64,000 bases of DNA. Origin: Planctomycetia bacterium. GTDB taxonomy: Bacteria; Planctomycetota; Brocadiia; Brocadiales; Brocadiaceae. The translations under genes and the position numbers were made by a program. The notes below the pieces were generated by a model. That model saw only the letters and a program-made list of their open reading frames with translations, was not told where the DNA came from and did not search any database. Location: positions 124,001-188,000 of the forward strand of contig JABTVC010000001.1 of assembly GCA_015075005.1 (NCBI GenBank), in the 5' to 3' direction. Shown in pieces: positions 43,677-54,280 of the stretch (its first letter is position 1; each line of letters starts with the position of its first letter).

Positions 43677-46490
43677 ATGCGAACACTGCAAGCTTTTTTG
43701 CTTCTCGCCCTGTTGATTGTTGTAAAAGAATATAGCTACGCAGAAGGCTTGCTTTCTGGCGTGAAAAATATCGAACAACGTTCTTTTTCCTTATTTGGTA
43801 ATCAGATTCGCACGTGGAAAAAAGATGGAATTCGGGTATTTGTTGCCAATAAAGACGCAAGGGTTGTGCAGGGACCATTTCAGATTAATGCGGATACCGT
43901 AGTTTGTTGGTTTCACGAAGAAGAGGCAATGCAGCACGCGGAGGCAACTGTGGAGGTGTATTGCGAAGGAAAAGTAACTATTTTCCAGGATGAAAATTAC
44001 GAAAAGTATGAACAGGTCTATTTAAGCTTTGAGACGATGACGGGCGTGGTAGTTGACCCTGAGATACAACCGATAGAAACTTTTGAAGATGCCCAGTCGG
44101 CAGAGGTTGTCCTGCGGGGCGAAGAAGTTCGTTCAATGGAAAAAGAAGAGTATTTATCTACCGATATCCCAAAGGATGGACTGGCTGCAGGGGTTTCCCA
44201 AAAAGAAGAGATGGTTGATATTATTGCGGACAGCATTGATTCGTGGGAAGAAGGAAACAGGAGGATCGTAGTAGCCCTTGGAAATGTGGACATTAGGAAA
44301 GAGGACATGACGATAGATGCCGATAGTGTAATCTTGTGGTTTGATAAAGCAGAATCGGATAACTTAAGGCGCTCGGAACGGCCTTTGGGCGAAATGTATG
44401 CAGAAGGAAATGTGACGATGCGCCGTAAAGATGATGTGGTAGTTGCTGACAGGATATTTGAAAGCCAAAAGGAGAATAAGGGGATTTTTATCAATAGTCA
44501 GATTAGAACAATTCCTTTTAAACAGCCAGAAGATAAAAAAAGTGATACCAGAGATGTCTTTGAAGGAAAAGGACGTAAGAAGAAAAGCCAGGCATCGTCT
44601 GCTTTGGCCGGCATGCCTGCTTATATTGGCGGAGAAGAGATACGGCATATTGGCAAAGGGCAATATGAGATTACCAATGGCGCAATAAGTACGTGCGGAT
44701 ATGGACATCCCCACTACCATTTTAAAGGGAAAAGGATCAGATTGGTCCAGAGGGGTATTCATAATGTAGTCTCTTCTACGCACAATACACTTTATCTGGA
44801 TGAATATCCTGTTGCATATATGCCATATTTATCCCTGGATGTGCGAAAGAAAGAGCGACTCTTAAAAAACTGGCAATTCGGAAGTTCTTCACGTTTTGGC
44901 ACCTTTTTCAAATCAGACTGGGATTTGTATACCGTTACAGGTGGAAATCAAAAAGATTGGAGCGACCTTACCCTGAATCTGGATTATTTGGAGAAGAGGG
45001 GGATTGGCACAGGGCTTGATTTTGAATATAAAGGGCGGGATATGCTGGGGTATATCGATACCTACTATATCAAAGACCATGGAGATTCTGATATTAACGA
45101 CGTCCCTATCGATCATGAAGACCGTGGCACTATCCTTTGGAGACACCGACAGCAATTGCCTGCGGATTGGCGTTTGGATATGGAGTATTCCTATTTGAGT
45201 GATCGGAGATTCCTCAGGGAATATTTTCCGTACGAATTTAAGCAAGAGAAAGATCGCGAGACGGTATTATATTTACGAAGAATTCACGATACTTCAGCAG
45301 AAACGTTTTTAATTAACGAACAATTTAATGGATTTGATACAACGATAGATTCTCTGCGGGAGAAGAGATATGCGGAACGGTTGCCTGAGGCAGCATATCG
45401 AATCATAGGAGAGCCGATTGGGGATAATCAGCTGATATTCACATCGGAGTCTGCCGTAACTTATTTTGACGGTTCTCTGGAACAGGTCAAATCGGAAGTC
45501 CAACCACAATCTCTTGCGCGGATGGATAGTGTAAACCGTGTAAGTATGCCGTTTAAACCCGGGATTTTCAACATAAACCCGTTTGTAGAAGGCAGGGCCA
45601 GTGGGTATACAGAAAGTATTGACACATCTGATACCGTTGATGAGGCAAATGGCCCAGCCGTGGGGCGTTTCATCGGCTCTCTTGGATTTGATTGGAGTTC
45701 GACGCATTGGAGAAACTACAGTGTTTACAATGATTTCTTTAGAATTAATCGTTTAAGACATATTTTTGTTCCGGAACTACGTTATACGTATAGTCCGGTT
45801 GTTACGGAGGACCCCAATGATTTATATCAATACGATGAGATCGATGCATTGGATTCATCTCACATCGCTGTTGTGGGTGTAAAAAATAAATTTCAGACAA
45901 AACGAGGGGAACCGGGCTATGAAAAAACAGTCGATTTTGTTGACTTCAACCTGGATTATTATACGTTTCTATCAGGTGCCGGGTTGTATAATGACGGCAT
46001 AAATGGGATTATTATAAGAAAAGACAATTTTGTGAATATAGATTTCAGAACACAACTAACAGATATCATTGCGTTTGTTTCTGAACGGAATGAGTTTAAT
46101 ATGGAAGAGTTCCAATTTGATGTTCTTTCTTCTGGTTTGGAGATTTACAATTCTCCCGATTGGCAATATTTCATCGAATACAGATATATACGAGACATCA
46201 GTTCCACCGTTATCCTGGCGGCTGACTATAAGATTAGTGAAAAGTGGAGTGTGCTTGTCGGGGAAAAGTATGACTTCAATTCTACGAAGATAGTTGATGT
46301 GAAGGATGGAGATATAAAAACAGAAGATAAATCCAGGAATCTCAAGACCGATCTTGTATTATCCCGCTATTTTCACGATTGGGTAGCCAGTCTTACCCTG
46401 GAATTAGATCCTGTAAGAAATGATAGTTCCTATAGGTTTGACATTACACCGAAAGGATTGGAGAAAAAATCAAGACGTCTTTGGTTTTAG
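43677..46490 (+). CDS. lptD: LPS-assembly protein LptD/OstA-like
   Basis: 937 aa. Signal peptide MRTLQAFLLLALLIVVKEYS YA, then OstA-like repeats (INADTVVCWFHEE, EVYCEGKVTIFQ; DADSVILWFDKA, MYAEGNVTMRR) and a large C-terminal beta-barrel with alternating aromatic strands (WRLDMEYSYLSDRRFLREYF). It would insert lipopolysaccharide-like lipids into the outer membrane. Such a gene implies a true outer membrane. Full length, followed by coaD after 12 bases. Confidence 0.85.
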   Translation: MRTLQAFLLLALLIVVKEYSYAEGLLSGVKNIEQRSFSLFGNQIRTWKKDGIRVFVANKDARVVQGPFQINADTVVCWFHEEEAMQHAEATVEVYCEGKVTIFQDENYEKYEQVYLSFETMTGVVVDPEIQPIETFEDAQSAEVVLRGEEVRSMEKEEYLSTDIPKDGLAAGVSQKEEMVDIIADSIDSWEEGNRRIVVALGNVDIRKEDMTIDADSVILWFDKAESDNLRRSERPLGEMYAEGNVTMRRKDDVVVADRIFESQKENKGIFINSQIRTIPFKQPEDKKSDTRDVFEGKGRKKKSQASSALAGMPAYIGGEEIRHIGKGQYEITNGAISTCGYGHPHYHFKGKRIRLVQRGIHNVVSSTHNTLYLDEYPVAYMPYLSLDVRKKERLLKNWQFGSSSRFGTFFKSDWDLYTVTGGNQKDWSDLTLNLDYLEKRGIGTGLDFEYKGRDMLGYIDTYYIKDHGDSDINDVPIDHEDRGTILWRHRQQLPADWRLDMEYSYLSDRRFLREYFPYEFKQEKDRETVLYLRRIHDTSAETFLINEQFNGFDTTIDSLREKRYAERLPEAAYRIIGEPIGDNQLIFTSESAVTYFDGSLEQVKSEVQPQSLARMDSVNRVSMPFKPGIFNINPFVEGRASGYTESIDTSDTVDEANGPAVGRFIGSLGFDWSSTHWRNYSVYNDFFRINRLRHIFVPELRYTYSPVVTEDPNDLYQYDEIDALDSSHIAVVGVKNKFQTKRGEPGYEKTVDFVDFNLDYYTFLSGAGLYNDGINGIIIRKDNFVNIDFRTQLTDIIAFVSERNEFNMEEFQFDVLSSGLEIYNSPDWQYFIEYRYIRDISSTVILAADYKISEKWSVLVGEKYDFNSTKIVDVKDGDIKTEDKSRNLKTDLVLSRYFHDWVASLTLELDPVRNDSSYRFDITPKGLEKKSRRLWF

Positions 46491-46502
46491 GCTGTAATAA
46501 CG

Positions 46503-47006
46503 ATGATGAAAAAAGCAGTTTATCCAGGAACATTTGACCCCGTTACGAATGGCCACCTCGACGTAATTAAAAGGGGTAGTGTTGTCTTTGATGCATTAGT
46601 CGTTTCAGTGGGTTGTAATCCATTAAAAGATGCACTCTTTTCAGTTAAGGAACGTATGGAGATGATTCGGGAGCATGTCAGGGATTTAAAAAATGTTGAG
46701 GTAGACAGTTTTAACGGGATGTTGGTGGATTATCTCAAAAAACAACAAACGAATATTATATTACGGGGTATACGCACTATATCGGATTTTGAATATGAAT
46801 TTCAGAGGGCACTAACCAATCGGGTCCTTAATAGGGAAGTTGAAACTGTATTTATAATGACCAGCGAACAATATTCTTTTTTGAATTCTACACTTATCAG
46901 AGAGGCCGTTAGCCTGGGTGGCAGTGTGAGCCCATTCGTTCCGCCGTATGTTGAAAGCCGGTTGATAGAGAAATTTAAGCATATGCATAGAAAGCATACG
47001 GAATGA
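46503..47006 (+). CDS. coaD: Phosphopantetheine adenylyltransferase
   Basis: 167 aa. AVYPGTFDPVTNGHLDVIKR (T/HxGH signature), GMLVDYLKKQQTNIILRGIR and YSFLNSTLIREAVSLGGSVS are CoaD blocks. It transfers AMP to 4'-phosphopantetheine, step four of CoA synthesis. Two adjacent ATGs make 46503 or 46506 the start. Its stop overlaps the ymdB start by ATGA. Confidence 0.96.
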   Translation: MMKKAVYPGTFDPVTNGHLDVIKRGSVVFDALVVSVGCNPLKDALFSVKERMEMIREHVRDLKNVEVDSFNGMLVDYLKKQQTNIILRGIRTISDFEYEFQRALTNRVLNREVETVFIMTSEQYSFLNSTLIREAVSLGGSVSPFVPPYVESRLIEKFKHMHRKHTE

Positions 47007-47794
47007 AACTTAACGTCTTAGTTATTGGCGATATTGTAGGGAAACCTGGCCGTGTCATATTGAAAGACAAGCTGAAATCATTTATCAGTAAGGAAGAAAT
47101 ACATTTTTGTATTGCAAACGGCGAAAAATGCAGCTGCAGGGCTGGTATTACCAGCGAAATAGCCGCAGAATTATTTTCCTATGGTATCGATGTTATAACT
47201 ACGGGTGATCATCTGTGGGACAAAAAGGAAATACTCCCTATGCTGGAAGCTAATGCAAACGTCCTGAGACCGGCTAATTATTCTCCGTTAGCGATTGGAA
47301 AAGGTTATGTGGTGAGGAATTCTAAATTGGGAAATCCGATAGGTGTGATTAATTTGCTGGGACGGGTATTTATGAAGCCAATAGATTGTCCTTTTCGAAT
47401 TTCTGATGAGATTCTGAAGCATATTTCAAAAGAGACAAAGGTGATTTTTGTGGACATGCATGCAGAAGCAACCTCCGAAAAGATTGCCATGGGTTGGTAT
47501 TTGGATGGTAAGGTGAGTGCTGTTGTTGGGACGCATACCCATGTACCTACAGCAGATGAAAAAATATTACCCAAAGGAACGGCCTTTATCAGTGATTTGG
47601 GAATGACCGGTCCGCACGAATCTATCCTTGGAAGAAAGATTGAGTGTGTATTAAAAGCTATTGTAACACAGATGCCTGTTCGATTTGAAGTAGCAGAAAG
47701 GGACGTGCGTATAAGTGGTGTGAAGATAGTTGTGAATAGTCAAACAGGAAATGCAGAAAGTATCAAAAGAATCGAAGTCAAAGAAGGTGATTAA
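47003..47794 (+). CDS. ymdB: YmdB/TIGR00282 family metallophosphoesterase
   Basis: 263 aa. VIGDIVGKPGR, HAEATSEK and GTHTHVPTADE keep ligands of the dinuclear site. The central ones differ: ANGEKCSCRAGIT where relatives have NGEN, and GDHLWD where relatives have GNHxWD. So two metal-binding Asn residues seem replaced (Lys and Asp). Family members are phosphodiesterases acting on 2',3'-cyclic nucleotides. Overlaps coaD; xseA starts directly after its stop. Confidence 0.85.
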   Translation: MKLNVLVIGDIVGKPGRVILKDKLKSFISKEEIHFCIANGEKCSCRAGITSEIAAELFSYGIDVITTGDHLWDKKEILPMLEANANVLRPANYSPLAIGKGYVVRNSKLGNPIGVINLLGRVFMKPIDCPFRISDEILKHISKETKVIFVDMHAEATSEKIAMGWYLDGKVSAVVGTHTHVPTADEKILPKGTAFISDLGMTGPHESILGRKIECVLKAIVTQMPVRFEVAERDVRISGVKIVVNSQTGNAESIKRIEVKEGD

Positions 47795-49039
47795 ATGAGT
47801 TTTGCCAAGACGCTACCCGTGTTCCCTGATACAGCAAAAAGCCGAAATAAGATACTCACGATTTCTGAACTTACCAGAAAGGTACGTGGCTCACTCGAGC
47901 AGGAATTTTTTAATATTTGGGTCGTGGGAGAAGTGTCCAATGTAAAGAGGCCTTCATCGGGGCATGTATATCTGACGTTGAAAGATGCCAATGCGCAACT
48001 TCAAGCCGTTATGTTTAAGACTCGTGCAAACAACTTAAAATTTGAGATAAAAGACGGGATGGAGGTTTTGGCTTTTGGTTCAGTTACTGTTTATGAAGCT
48101 CGGGGTCAATATCAATTGATCATTGAACGTATGGAGCCGAAAGGAATTGGGGCGTTGCAACTGGCATTTTTACAATTAAAGGAACGCCTTGAAAAGGAAG
48201 GCTTGTTTGATCCGGCACACAAAAAGCAACTTCCGCTCCTCCCGAAGAGGATTGCCATTGTAACATCTTTAACGGGGGCTGCAATCAGGGATATCATAAA
48301 TGTAATCAACAGAAGATTTGCCAGGGTCGAAATTCTCATTTATCCGGTGAAGGTGCAGGGCGAAGGTGCAGCACAGGATATCGCACGGGCGATTGGTGAT
48401 TTGAATACTATTCCTGATGTCGACGTAATGATTGTGGGACGGGGAGGCGGTAGTTTAGAGGACCTGTGGGCATTTAATGAGGAAGTGGTTGCACGAAGCA
48501 TTTATAGCTCAAAGATCCCCGTTGTCTCTGCTGTAGGTCATGAAATTGATGTGACTATTTCAGACTTGGTTGCAGATAAAAGGGCACTCACGCCTACAGA
48601 GGCGGGTGAGTTGGTTGTCCCACGGTATGATCAGTTACAAGACACAGTTGAAAAAATTAAGACTAGACTTGTGCGTGTATTGTATAATAGAATATTAGTT
48701 GAGCGAACTACGTTGTTGAGGATTAAAAACAGTTTTGCATTTAAGAGGCCATTCGACAGGGTACTCCGGTTGCAACAAGATGTGGATGAGATTGTACAAA
48801 GGCTTATTACAGCCGGAAAACATACCGTTGCATTAGAACGTGAGCGACTTGTTGGTCTTGCAAACCGATTAGACAGCGTGAGTCCTTTAAGAGTGCTGAA
48901 CAGGGGGTATTCTATCACCACCAATGTCGGGGAGGATAAGCCTGTCAAGTCTGCAGATGCTGTGAGTATTGGGAAACTATTAAAGACCCGATTGTTTCAG
49001 GGTGGTTTTGTGTCCTCAGTGGTTGAGATAGTTAAATAA
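47795..49039 (+). CDS. xseA: Exodeoxyribonuclease VII large subunit
   Basis: 414 aa. OB-fold N-terminus (FFNIWVVGEVSNVKRPSSGH VYLTLKD), the conserved LPLLPKRIAIVTSLTGAAIR DI, and GRGGGSLEDLWAFNEE with VVSAVGHEIDVTISDLVADK RALTPTEA. With XseB it degrades single-stranded DNA. ATG at 47795 abuts the ymdB stop. xseB follows after about 80 bases. Confidence 0.96.
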   Translation: MSFAKTLPVFPDTAKSRNKILTISELTRKVRGSLEQEFFNIWVVGEVSNVKRPSSGHVYLTLKDANAQLQAVMFKTRANNLKFEIKDGMEVLAFGSVTVYEARGQYQLIIERMEPKGIGALQLAFLQLKERLEKEGLFDPAHKKQLPLLPKRIAIVTSLTGAAIRDIINVINRRFARVEILIYPVKVQGEGAAQDIARAIGDLNTIPDVDVMIVGRGGGSLEDLWAFNEEVVARSIYSSKIPVVSAVGHEIDVTISDLVADKRALTPTEAGELVVPRYDQLQDTVEKIKTRLVRVLYNRILVERTTLLRIKNSFAFKRPFDRVLRLQQDVDEIVQRLITAGKHTVALERERLVGLANRLDSVSPLRVLNRGYSITTNVGEDKPVKSADAVSIGKLLKTRLFQGGFVSSVVEIVK

Positions 49040-49118
49040 CGATGAAACCATTAAGATGTTTTGTGAAATGCAAAGGGAATATTCCCATGCATCAAAATCG
49101 AAGACAATACCAATACTG

Positions 49119-49367
49119 ATGGCAAAGATAAAATTTGAGAGTGCACTAAAAGGATTAGAAGATGTTGTAGAGCGGCTCGAAAAAGGAGATTTGTCACTTG
49201 ATGAAACTTTATCCGAATACGAACAGGGGCTTAAGCTTTATAAGCAGTGTGTTACCCTGTTGGAGAATGCAGAAAAAAAGATTCAAATCCTGGTGAAGGA
49301 TGAGAGTGGTGGATTCTGTACAAAAGATTTTGAGATTGAAACTACGCAAAGCAATAATTCACAATGA
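49119..49367 (+). CDS. xseB: Exodeoxyribonuclease VII small subunit
   Basis: 82 aa. FESALKGLEDVVERLEKGDL SLDETLSEYEQGLKLYKQC is the complete XseB coil. ATG at 49119 (MAKIKF) is chosen because relatives start here, while the frame extends upstream without homology. Confidence 0.93.
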   Translation: MAKIKFESALKGLEDVVERLEKGDLSLDETLSEYEQGLKLYKQCVTLLENAEKKIQILVKDESGGFCTKDFEIETTQSNNSQ

Positions 49368-49419
49368 ATATTTACTTAATATTAAACTGACTTTTTAGAT
49401 TTATCCCGAATAATAACCT

Positions 49420-51353
49420 ATGAATAAACTGTTGGATTGTATTGAATACCCGGAGGATTTGAAAAAGTTAAAGCTGGAGGATTTACCAAAACTCGCTGCG
49501 GAAATTCGTGAACTGATTGTGGACGCTGTTTCGAAAAATCCCGGTCATCTTTCTTCAAATCTGGGTGTAGTCGAATTATCCATTGCGCTTCATTACTGCT
49601 TTGATTTTAAAAAGGATAAAATCGTGTGGGATGTGGGTCACCAGGCATATGTTCACAAGATTCTCACGGGTCGCAAATGAAGCTTTCTACACTGAGGCAG
49701 TATAAGGGCTGAGCGTTTTCCGGATAAAATGAGAGCGAGTATGACCCATTTACGTGCGGCCAAAGCGGGAATGCCATATCGGCGGGGCTTGGTGTGTCTT
49801 GCGCTGATGCAATTCTTGGATACAAGAGGTCTGCTGTGGTTGTTGTGGGTGATGGCGCTATAGGCGCGGGAATGTCTTTGGAGGCGTTGAATCATGCTGG
49901 TGATCTGAAGAAAAATTTGCTGGTGGTATTAAATGACAATGAGATGTCTATTTCCAACACCGTTGGCGCTTTCTCGAAATACCTGAACAAAATCAGGACT
50001 GCTCCACTCTATGTAGATATGAGAAAAGAGATTCATAATTTGTTGAACGTAGTGCCTGTTTTTGGTAAGCCAGTTGGAAAAACATTGGAGCATGTGGTTG
50101 AATTAATAAGCAGGGGGGCTTCCGTTCCCGGACAAATATTCAAAGATCTTGGATTTAATTATTTTGGGCCAATTGATGGGCACGATTTCCGGATATTGAT
50201 CGAGACATTGAATAATATGAAACACCTCGAAGGACCGCTGCTCTTGCATGTAGTAACGGAAAAAGGGCGGGGTTTTGAACCGGCATGTCAAAATCCCACA
50301 CAATATCACAGTGCCGGCAAGTTCGAGATGTGCGACGGAAAGATTAAGAATACTGCCAATACCACCCCAAAGATTTCCTATACCAAGGTTTTTGGGGATA
50401 CCATGCTAGAGATGGGAAAAGCAGATGCCAGGGTGGTAGGTATTACCGCTGCCATGCCTGATGGAACTGGCATAGTTTCCTTTGGTAAAAAATTCCCAGA
50501 CCGATTTTACGACGTTGGGATTTGTGAGCAGCATGCTGTAGGTTTAGCTAATGGATTGTCTGCCGGAGGGCTAAAACCTGTGGTTGCTATCTATTCGACG
50601 TTTTTACAAAGGGCCTATGATCAGGTGTTCCATGATATCTGCTTGCAACGAAATGGGGTTGTATTTGCGCTCGACAGGGCTGGGATTGTAGGGAATGACG
50701 GTCCTACTCATAATGGTATGTTTGACATTGCCTATCTTCGAAATCTACCCGAGATTGTACTGATGGCGCCAAAAGATGGGAATGAATTAAAATCTATGCT
50801 CAGGATTGCTTTAGATTCAGGCAGGCCTGTAGCGATCAGATATCCCAGAGAGGATATCCCTGAAGAAAAACTTAGTCCACACTATAAAGCATTTGAAATT
50901 GGAAAGGCGGAGGTATTGAGAGAGGGTGCCGATGGTGCTCTTCTTGCCTATGGTGCAATGGTATATCGATGTTTGCAAGCTGCAGAAAAGCTGAGCGAAA
51001 AAGGCATCGAAGTTACGGTGGTGAATGCGAGATTTGCCAAACCTCTCGACAAAGAACTTATTTTAGAGTTAGTCAGGAATCATAAACTGATCATTACTGT
51101 AGAAGATCATGTATTAATGGGTGGTTTTGGTTCTGCGGTGCTTGAACTCGTTTCTGATGAAAGGGAAAACGTGAATAAGATTTCACGAATGGGTATTCCT
51201 GATCGCTTTATTGAGCATGGACCTCGAAATCTGATGCTAAAAAACATAGGATTAGATGAAGGCGGAATTGCCGATAAATTTATTGCAACGCTTGATTTGT
51301 TGAATATACGGGGCTCTTTTACCAAGACGGCAAAGCAACGTTTATCCGTTTGA
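49420..51353 (+). CDS. dxs: 1-deoxy-D-xylulose-5-phosphate synthase, frame broken twice near 49.7 kb
   Basis: The pieces together are about 640 aa. N-terminal [20 protein letters not shown] and [16 protein letters not shown]; after two shifts (about 49677 and 49700-49735), [42 protein letters not shown] (TPP/Mg site), [19 protein letters not shown] and IRYPRE. Dxs makes DXP, the first step of the MEP isoprenoid pathway. The gene should be essential, so the breaks are probably sequence errors. Confidence 0.9.
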
Positions 51354-51357
51354 ACGA

Positions 51358-52200
51358 ATGAAAAAGATTCTGGTTCTCGGCGATTTAAGCAAAAAAAAGA
51401 TTCACGACACAATTTTTGGCTTAAAACCATGGTTGGATAAGCACGTGGTTGCTGAAATTCTTGATGTGTCGAAAGGGAAGAAAATTGAGAATATAGGGGC
51501 GGAAATTGCCGTAGTGTTTGGGGGAGACGGGGCGATTCTTTCAACGTGCCGGGGGCTCGAAAGAAATCAAATACCGATCATAGGTGTCCATATGGGAAGA
51601 TTTGGTTTTTTGGCGGAACTTGTGGAAAAGAACGTATGCACCTCTTTAGAAAAAATATTTATGGGAAACTATCAGGTGCGCAAAAGGATGCTCCTGTTAT
51701 CCCGTGTTGAACGTGCAGGAAACACGATAAGCGAATCCATGGGTATTAATGATGCGGTGCTCTCCCGTTCGTCATTGTCAAGGTTGATTTCCGTAAAACT
51801 GAATATTAATGGGGAAGACGTGGCAACATACCGGGCGGATGGTTTAATCATATCGACCCCTTTAGGTTCTACTGCACATTCATTGTCTGCGGGGGGGCCA
51901 CTTTTAACGCCTGATTTAAATGCGTTTATCATCGTGCCGATATGTCCGCACACCCTTACGAATCGGCCATTAGTAGTTTCTGCGGATGTAAAGATAGAGA
52001 TGGAAATCTTATCTCAGTTAAGCGGTACCGGTTTTACGGTGGATGGTCAGGTCTTTACTGAATTAGAAATGGGCGATAAAATAAAGGTGGAGAAGTCGGA
52101 TACTGAGGTTCAGATGATTGATACTGGCACGCGGACGTTTTATGGTGTATTGCGTGAAAAATTGAATTGGGGAGGACAGCCGAATTATGGCCGTAATTAG
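51358..52200 (+). CDS. nadK: NAD kinase
   Basis: 280 aa. VVFGGDGAILSTCRGLER (GGDG motif), the HMGRFGFLAE block and TPLGSTAHSLSAGGPLL are NadK signatures. It phosphorylates NAD to NADP. The start lies four bases after the dxs stop, and its 3' end overlaps the next ferredoxin gene by 14 bases. Confidence 0.95.
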   Translation: MKKILVLGDLSKKKIHDTIFGLKPWLDKHVVAEILDVSKGKKIENIGAEIAVVFGGDGAILSTCRGLERNQIPIIGVHMGRFGFLAELVEKNVCTSLEKIFMGNYQVRKRMLLLSRVERAGNTISESMGINDAVLSRSSLSRLISVKLNINGEDVATYRADGLIISTPLGSTAHSLSAGGPLLTPDLNAFIIVPICPHTLTNRPLVVSADVKIEMEILSQLSGTGFTVDGQVFTELEMGDKIKVEKSDTEVQMIDTGTRTFYGVLREKLNWGGQPNYGRN

Positions 52201-52390
52201 AATAAAAGAAAATTATTGTAAGGGATGCCTTCTCTGTGTCCCTGTATGTCATAACAAATCGTTAGTACTATCCGATTCCATAAACGATTACGGGTTGCAT
52301 CCGGTAAAGTTCAGGGAAGACGCAGAATGTGATGGTTGTAAGAAATGCGCAATAATGTGTCCGGACGTAGCAATAGAGATTTATAATTAA
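52187..52390 (+). CDS. Ferredoxin-like delta subunit of 2-oxoacid:ferredoxin oxidoreductase
   Basis: 67 aa with two cysteine groups: CKGCLLCVPVCHNKSL and CDGCKKCAIMCPDVAIEI, a 2x[4Fe-4S] KorD/VorD-type subunit. It overlaps nadK by 14 bases and precedes the alpha subunit by 47. It passes electrons from the TPP enzyme to ferredoxin. Confidence 0.88.
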   Translation: MAVIRIKENYCKGCLLCVPVCHNKSLVLSDSINDYGLHPVKFREDAECDGCKKCAIMCPDVAIEIYN

Positions 52391-52437
52391 ATGGTAAACG
52401 TTATTTATAAAGACAATTTGCTAGGGGCATATCTATC

Positions 52438-53529
52438 ATGAAACAATTATTGACCGGAAATGAAGCCGCTGCGGAAGCAGCTATTGTCGCGGGTTGTAGG
52501 TACTATTATGGGTATCCTATTACTCCTCAGAATGAACTTATCAATTATATGTCATCAAGGATGCCTCAGGTTGGAGGTGCCTTTATTCAGGCAGAGAGTG
52601 AGATTGCAGCCATTAGTATGGTTCATGGGAGTGCGGCGGCAGGTGGTCGTACAATGACATCTTCTTCAAGTCCTGGCATTAGTTTGAAGCAAGAAGGAAT
52701 TTCATATCTGGCGGGGAGTGAACTGCCTTGTGTGATTGTTAATATACAGCGAGGAGGACCTGGATTGGGTGATATTTCGGCATCACAGGCAGACTACTTT
52801 CAGGCGGTAAAGGGTGGGGGGCATGGTGATTACCATATCATAGTGCTTGCGCCCAGTTCTGTCCAGGAGATGGCCGATCTTGTCTACGACGCCTTTGATC
52901 TTGCTGATAAGTATCGGAATCCTGTTATGATCTTAGGAGATGCACAGATCGGCCAATTGATGGAACCAGTGGAATTTCATAAGAAATTCAAAAAGCATCT
53001 CCCTCAGAAGACTTGGTCGCTGACAGGTGCAGAAGGGAGAAAGAGGAATATTATAAAATCTTTTTATCCGGTTAAAGGTCAGCTGGAAGAGTTCAATGCC
53101 CACTTACAGAGAAAATATAAGACAATAGAAGAGCATGAAGTTCGTTATGAGGCGGTTAATATCCATAAAGCCGATGTTATATTGGTCGCTTACGGGACGT
53201 CAGCACGGGTATGCAGGGAGGTTGTAAAAAAGAGCCGGCGGCTTGAATTTAGAGTTGGCCTGATACGTCCCATTACCTTATGGCCATTTCCGAAAGAGAT
53301 TATTCGAAAGATATCAGAAAAAGTGCAGTGCATCTTAACGGTTGAGATGAGTGCAGGACAGATGGTGGAAGATGTGAGACTTACGACAGAAGGGAGATGC
53401 TCAGTTCATTTTTATGGAAGGACGGGTGGTGGAGTTCCTACATCTTCGGAAGTAATCAAAAAAATAGTGGAAATTGTGCCCAATAACCGGGCTGCTAATA
53501 CATTATTGCATTTAGCGGAGGTAAGATGA
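52438..53529 (+). CDS. vorB: 2-oxoacid:ferredoxin oxidoreductase alpha subunit (VorB-like)
   Basis: 363 aa. GNEAAAEAAIVAGCRYYYGY PITPQNELINYMSSR, AESEIAAISMVHGSAAAGGR and PGISLKQEGISYLAGSELP match VorB/KorA subunits. The complex oxidatively decarboxylates a 2-oxoacid (branched-chain or 2-oxoglutarate) to an acyl-CoA and reduced ferredoxin, or runs in reverse. Followed after one base by beta. Confidence 0.93.
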   Translation: MKQLLTGNEAAAEAAIVAGCRYYYGYPITPQNELINYMSSRMPQVGGAFIQAESEIAAISMVHGSAAAGGRTMTSSSSPGISLKQEGISYLAGSELPCVIVNIQRGGPGLGDISASQADYFQAVKGGGHGDYHIIVLAPSSVQEMADLVYDAFDLADKYRNPVMILGDAQIGQLMEPVEFHKKFKKHLPQKTWSLTGAEGRKRNIIKSFYPVKGQLEEFNAHLQRKYKTIEEHEVRYEAVNIHKADVILVAYGTSARVCREVVKKSRRLEFRVGLIRPITLWPFPKEIIRKISEKVQCILTVEMSAGQMVEDVRLTTEGRCSVHFYGRTGGGVPTSSEVIKKIVEIVPNNRAANTLLHLAEVR

Positions 53530-53530
53530 T

Positions 53531-54277
53531 ATGCACGCTCTCTATGAAAAACCAAAAGCATTTATCGATACGGCAACGCATTTTTGTCCAGGTTGTGGAC
53601 ACGGAATTGTCCTGAGACTCATTGCTGAAATTATTGATGCGTGGGGCATTCGGGGTAAGACCATTGGCCTGGCACCGGTAGGATGTGCTGTGCTCGCTTA
53701 TAATTATCTTGATATCGATATGTGTGAAGCCGCGCATGGTCGTCCTCCGGCAGTTGCTACGGGCATTAAAAGAGTCCATCCTGACCATATCGTTTTTGCT
53801 TATCAGGGAGACGGTGATCTGGCTGCAATTGGGACAGCAGAGATTATTCATGCCGCTAATAGAGGGGAGAATATTACATTCATCTTTGTTAATAATGCCG
53901 TTTACGGCATGACAAATGGTCAGATGGCGCCAACGACCTTGTTGGGGCAGAAAACTGCCACTACGCCTGCGGGGAGAGATATGGCAAATTGTGGACATCC
54001 CATCCGTGTATGCGAACTGCTGGCAGTACTGGAAGGGACTAGTTATCTTGAGAGAGTCAGCCTCTCCTCCCCGGAAAATATTCGAAAGACAAAAAAAGCC
54101 ATTGAAAAAGGATTTAAAACACAGATTGAGAAAAAGGGATTTTCCCTGATTGAAATTCTATCACCTTGCCCGATTTACTGGCGAATGGATCCAAATGAGG
54201 CGATGAGACACATTGATGAAGAAATGTCCAGAACCTTTCCACTCGGGGTGGTAAAAAACTGGGAACAAACAAATTAG
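53531..54277 (+). CDS. 2-oxoacid:ferredoxin oxidoreductase beta subunit (TPP-binding)
   Basis: 248 aa. FCPGCGHGIVLRLIAEII, APVGCAVLAYNYLDIDMCEA AHGRPPAVATGIKR and AYQGDGDLAAIGTAEIIHAA NRGENITFIFVNNAVYGMTN GQ hold the TPP and Mg site (GDG...NN). It works with the alpha, gamma and delta subunits coded around it. Confidence 0.95.
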   Translation: MHALYEKPKAFIDTATHFCPGCGHGIVLRLIAEIIDAWGIRGKTIGLAPVGCAVLAYNYLDIDMCEAAHGRPPAVATGIKRVHPDHIVFAYQGDGDLAAIGTAEIIHAANRGENITFIFVNNAVYGMTNGQMAPTTLLGQKTATTPAGRDMANCGHPIRVCELLAVLEGTSYLERVSLSSPENIRKTKKAIEKGFKTQIEKKGFSLIEILSPCPIYWRMDPNEAMRHIDEEMSRTFPLGVVKNWEQTN

Positions 54278-54280
54278 TTT

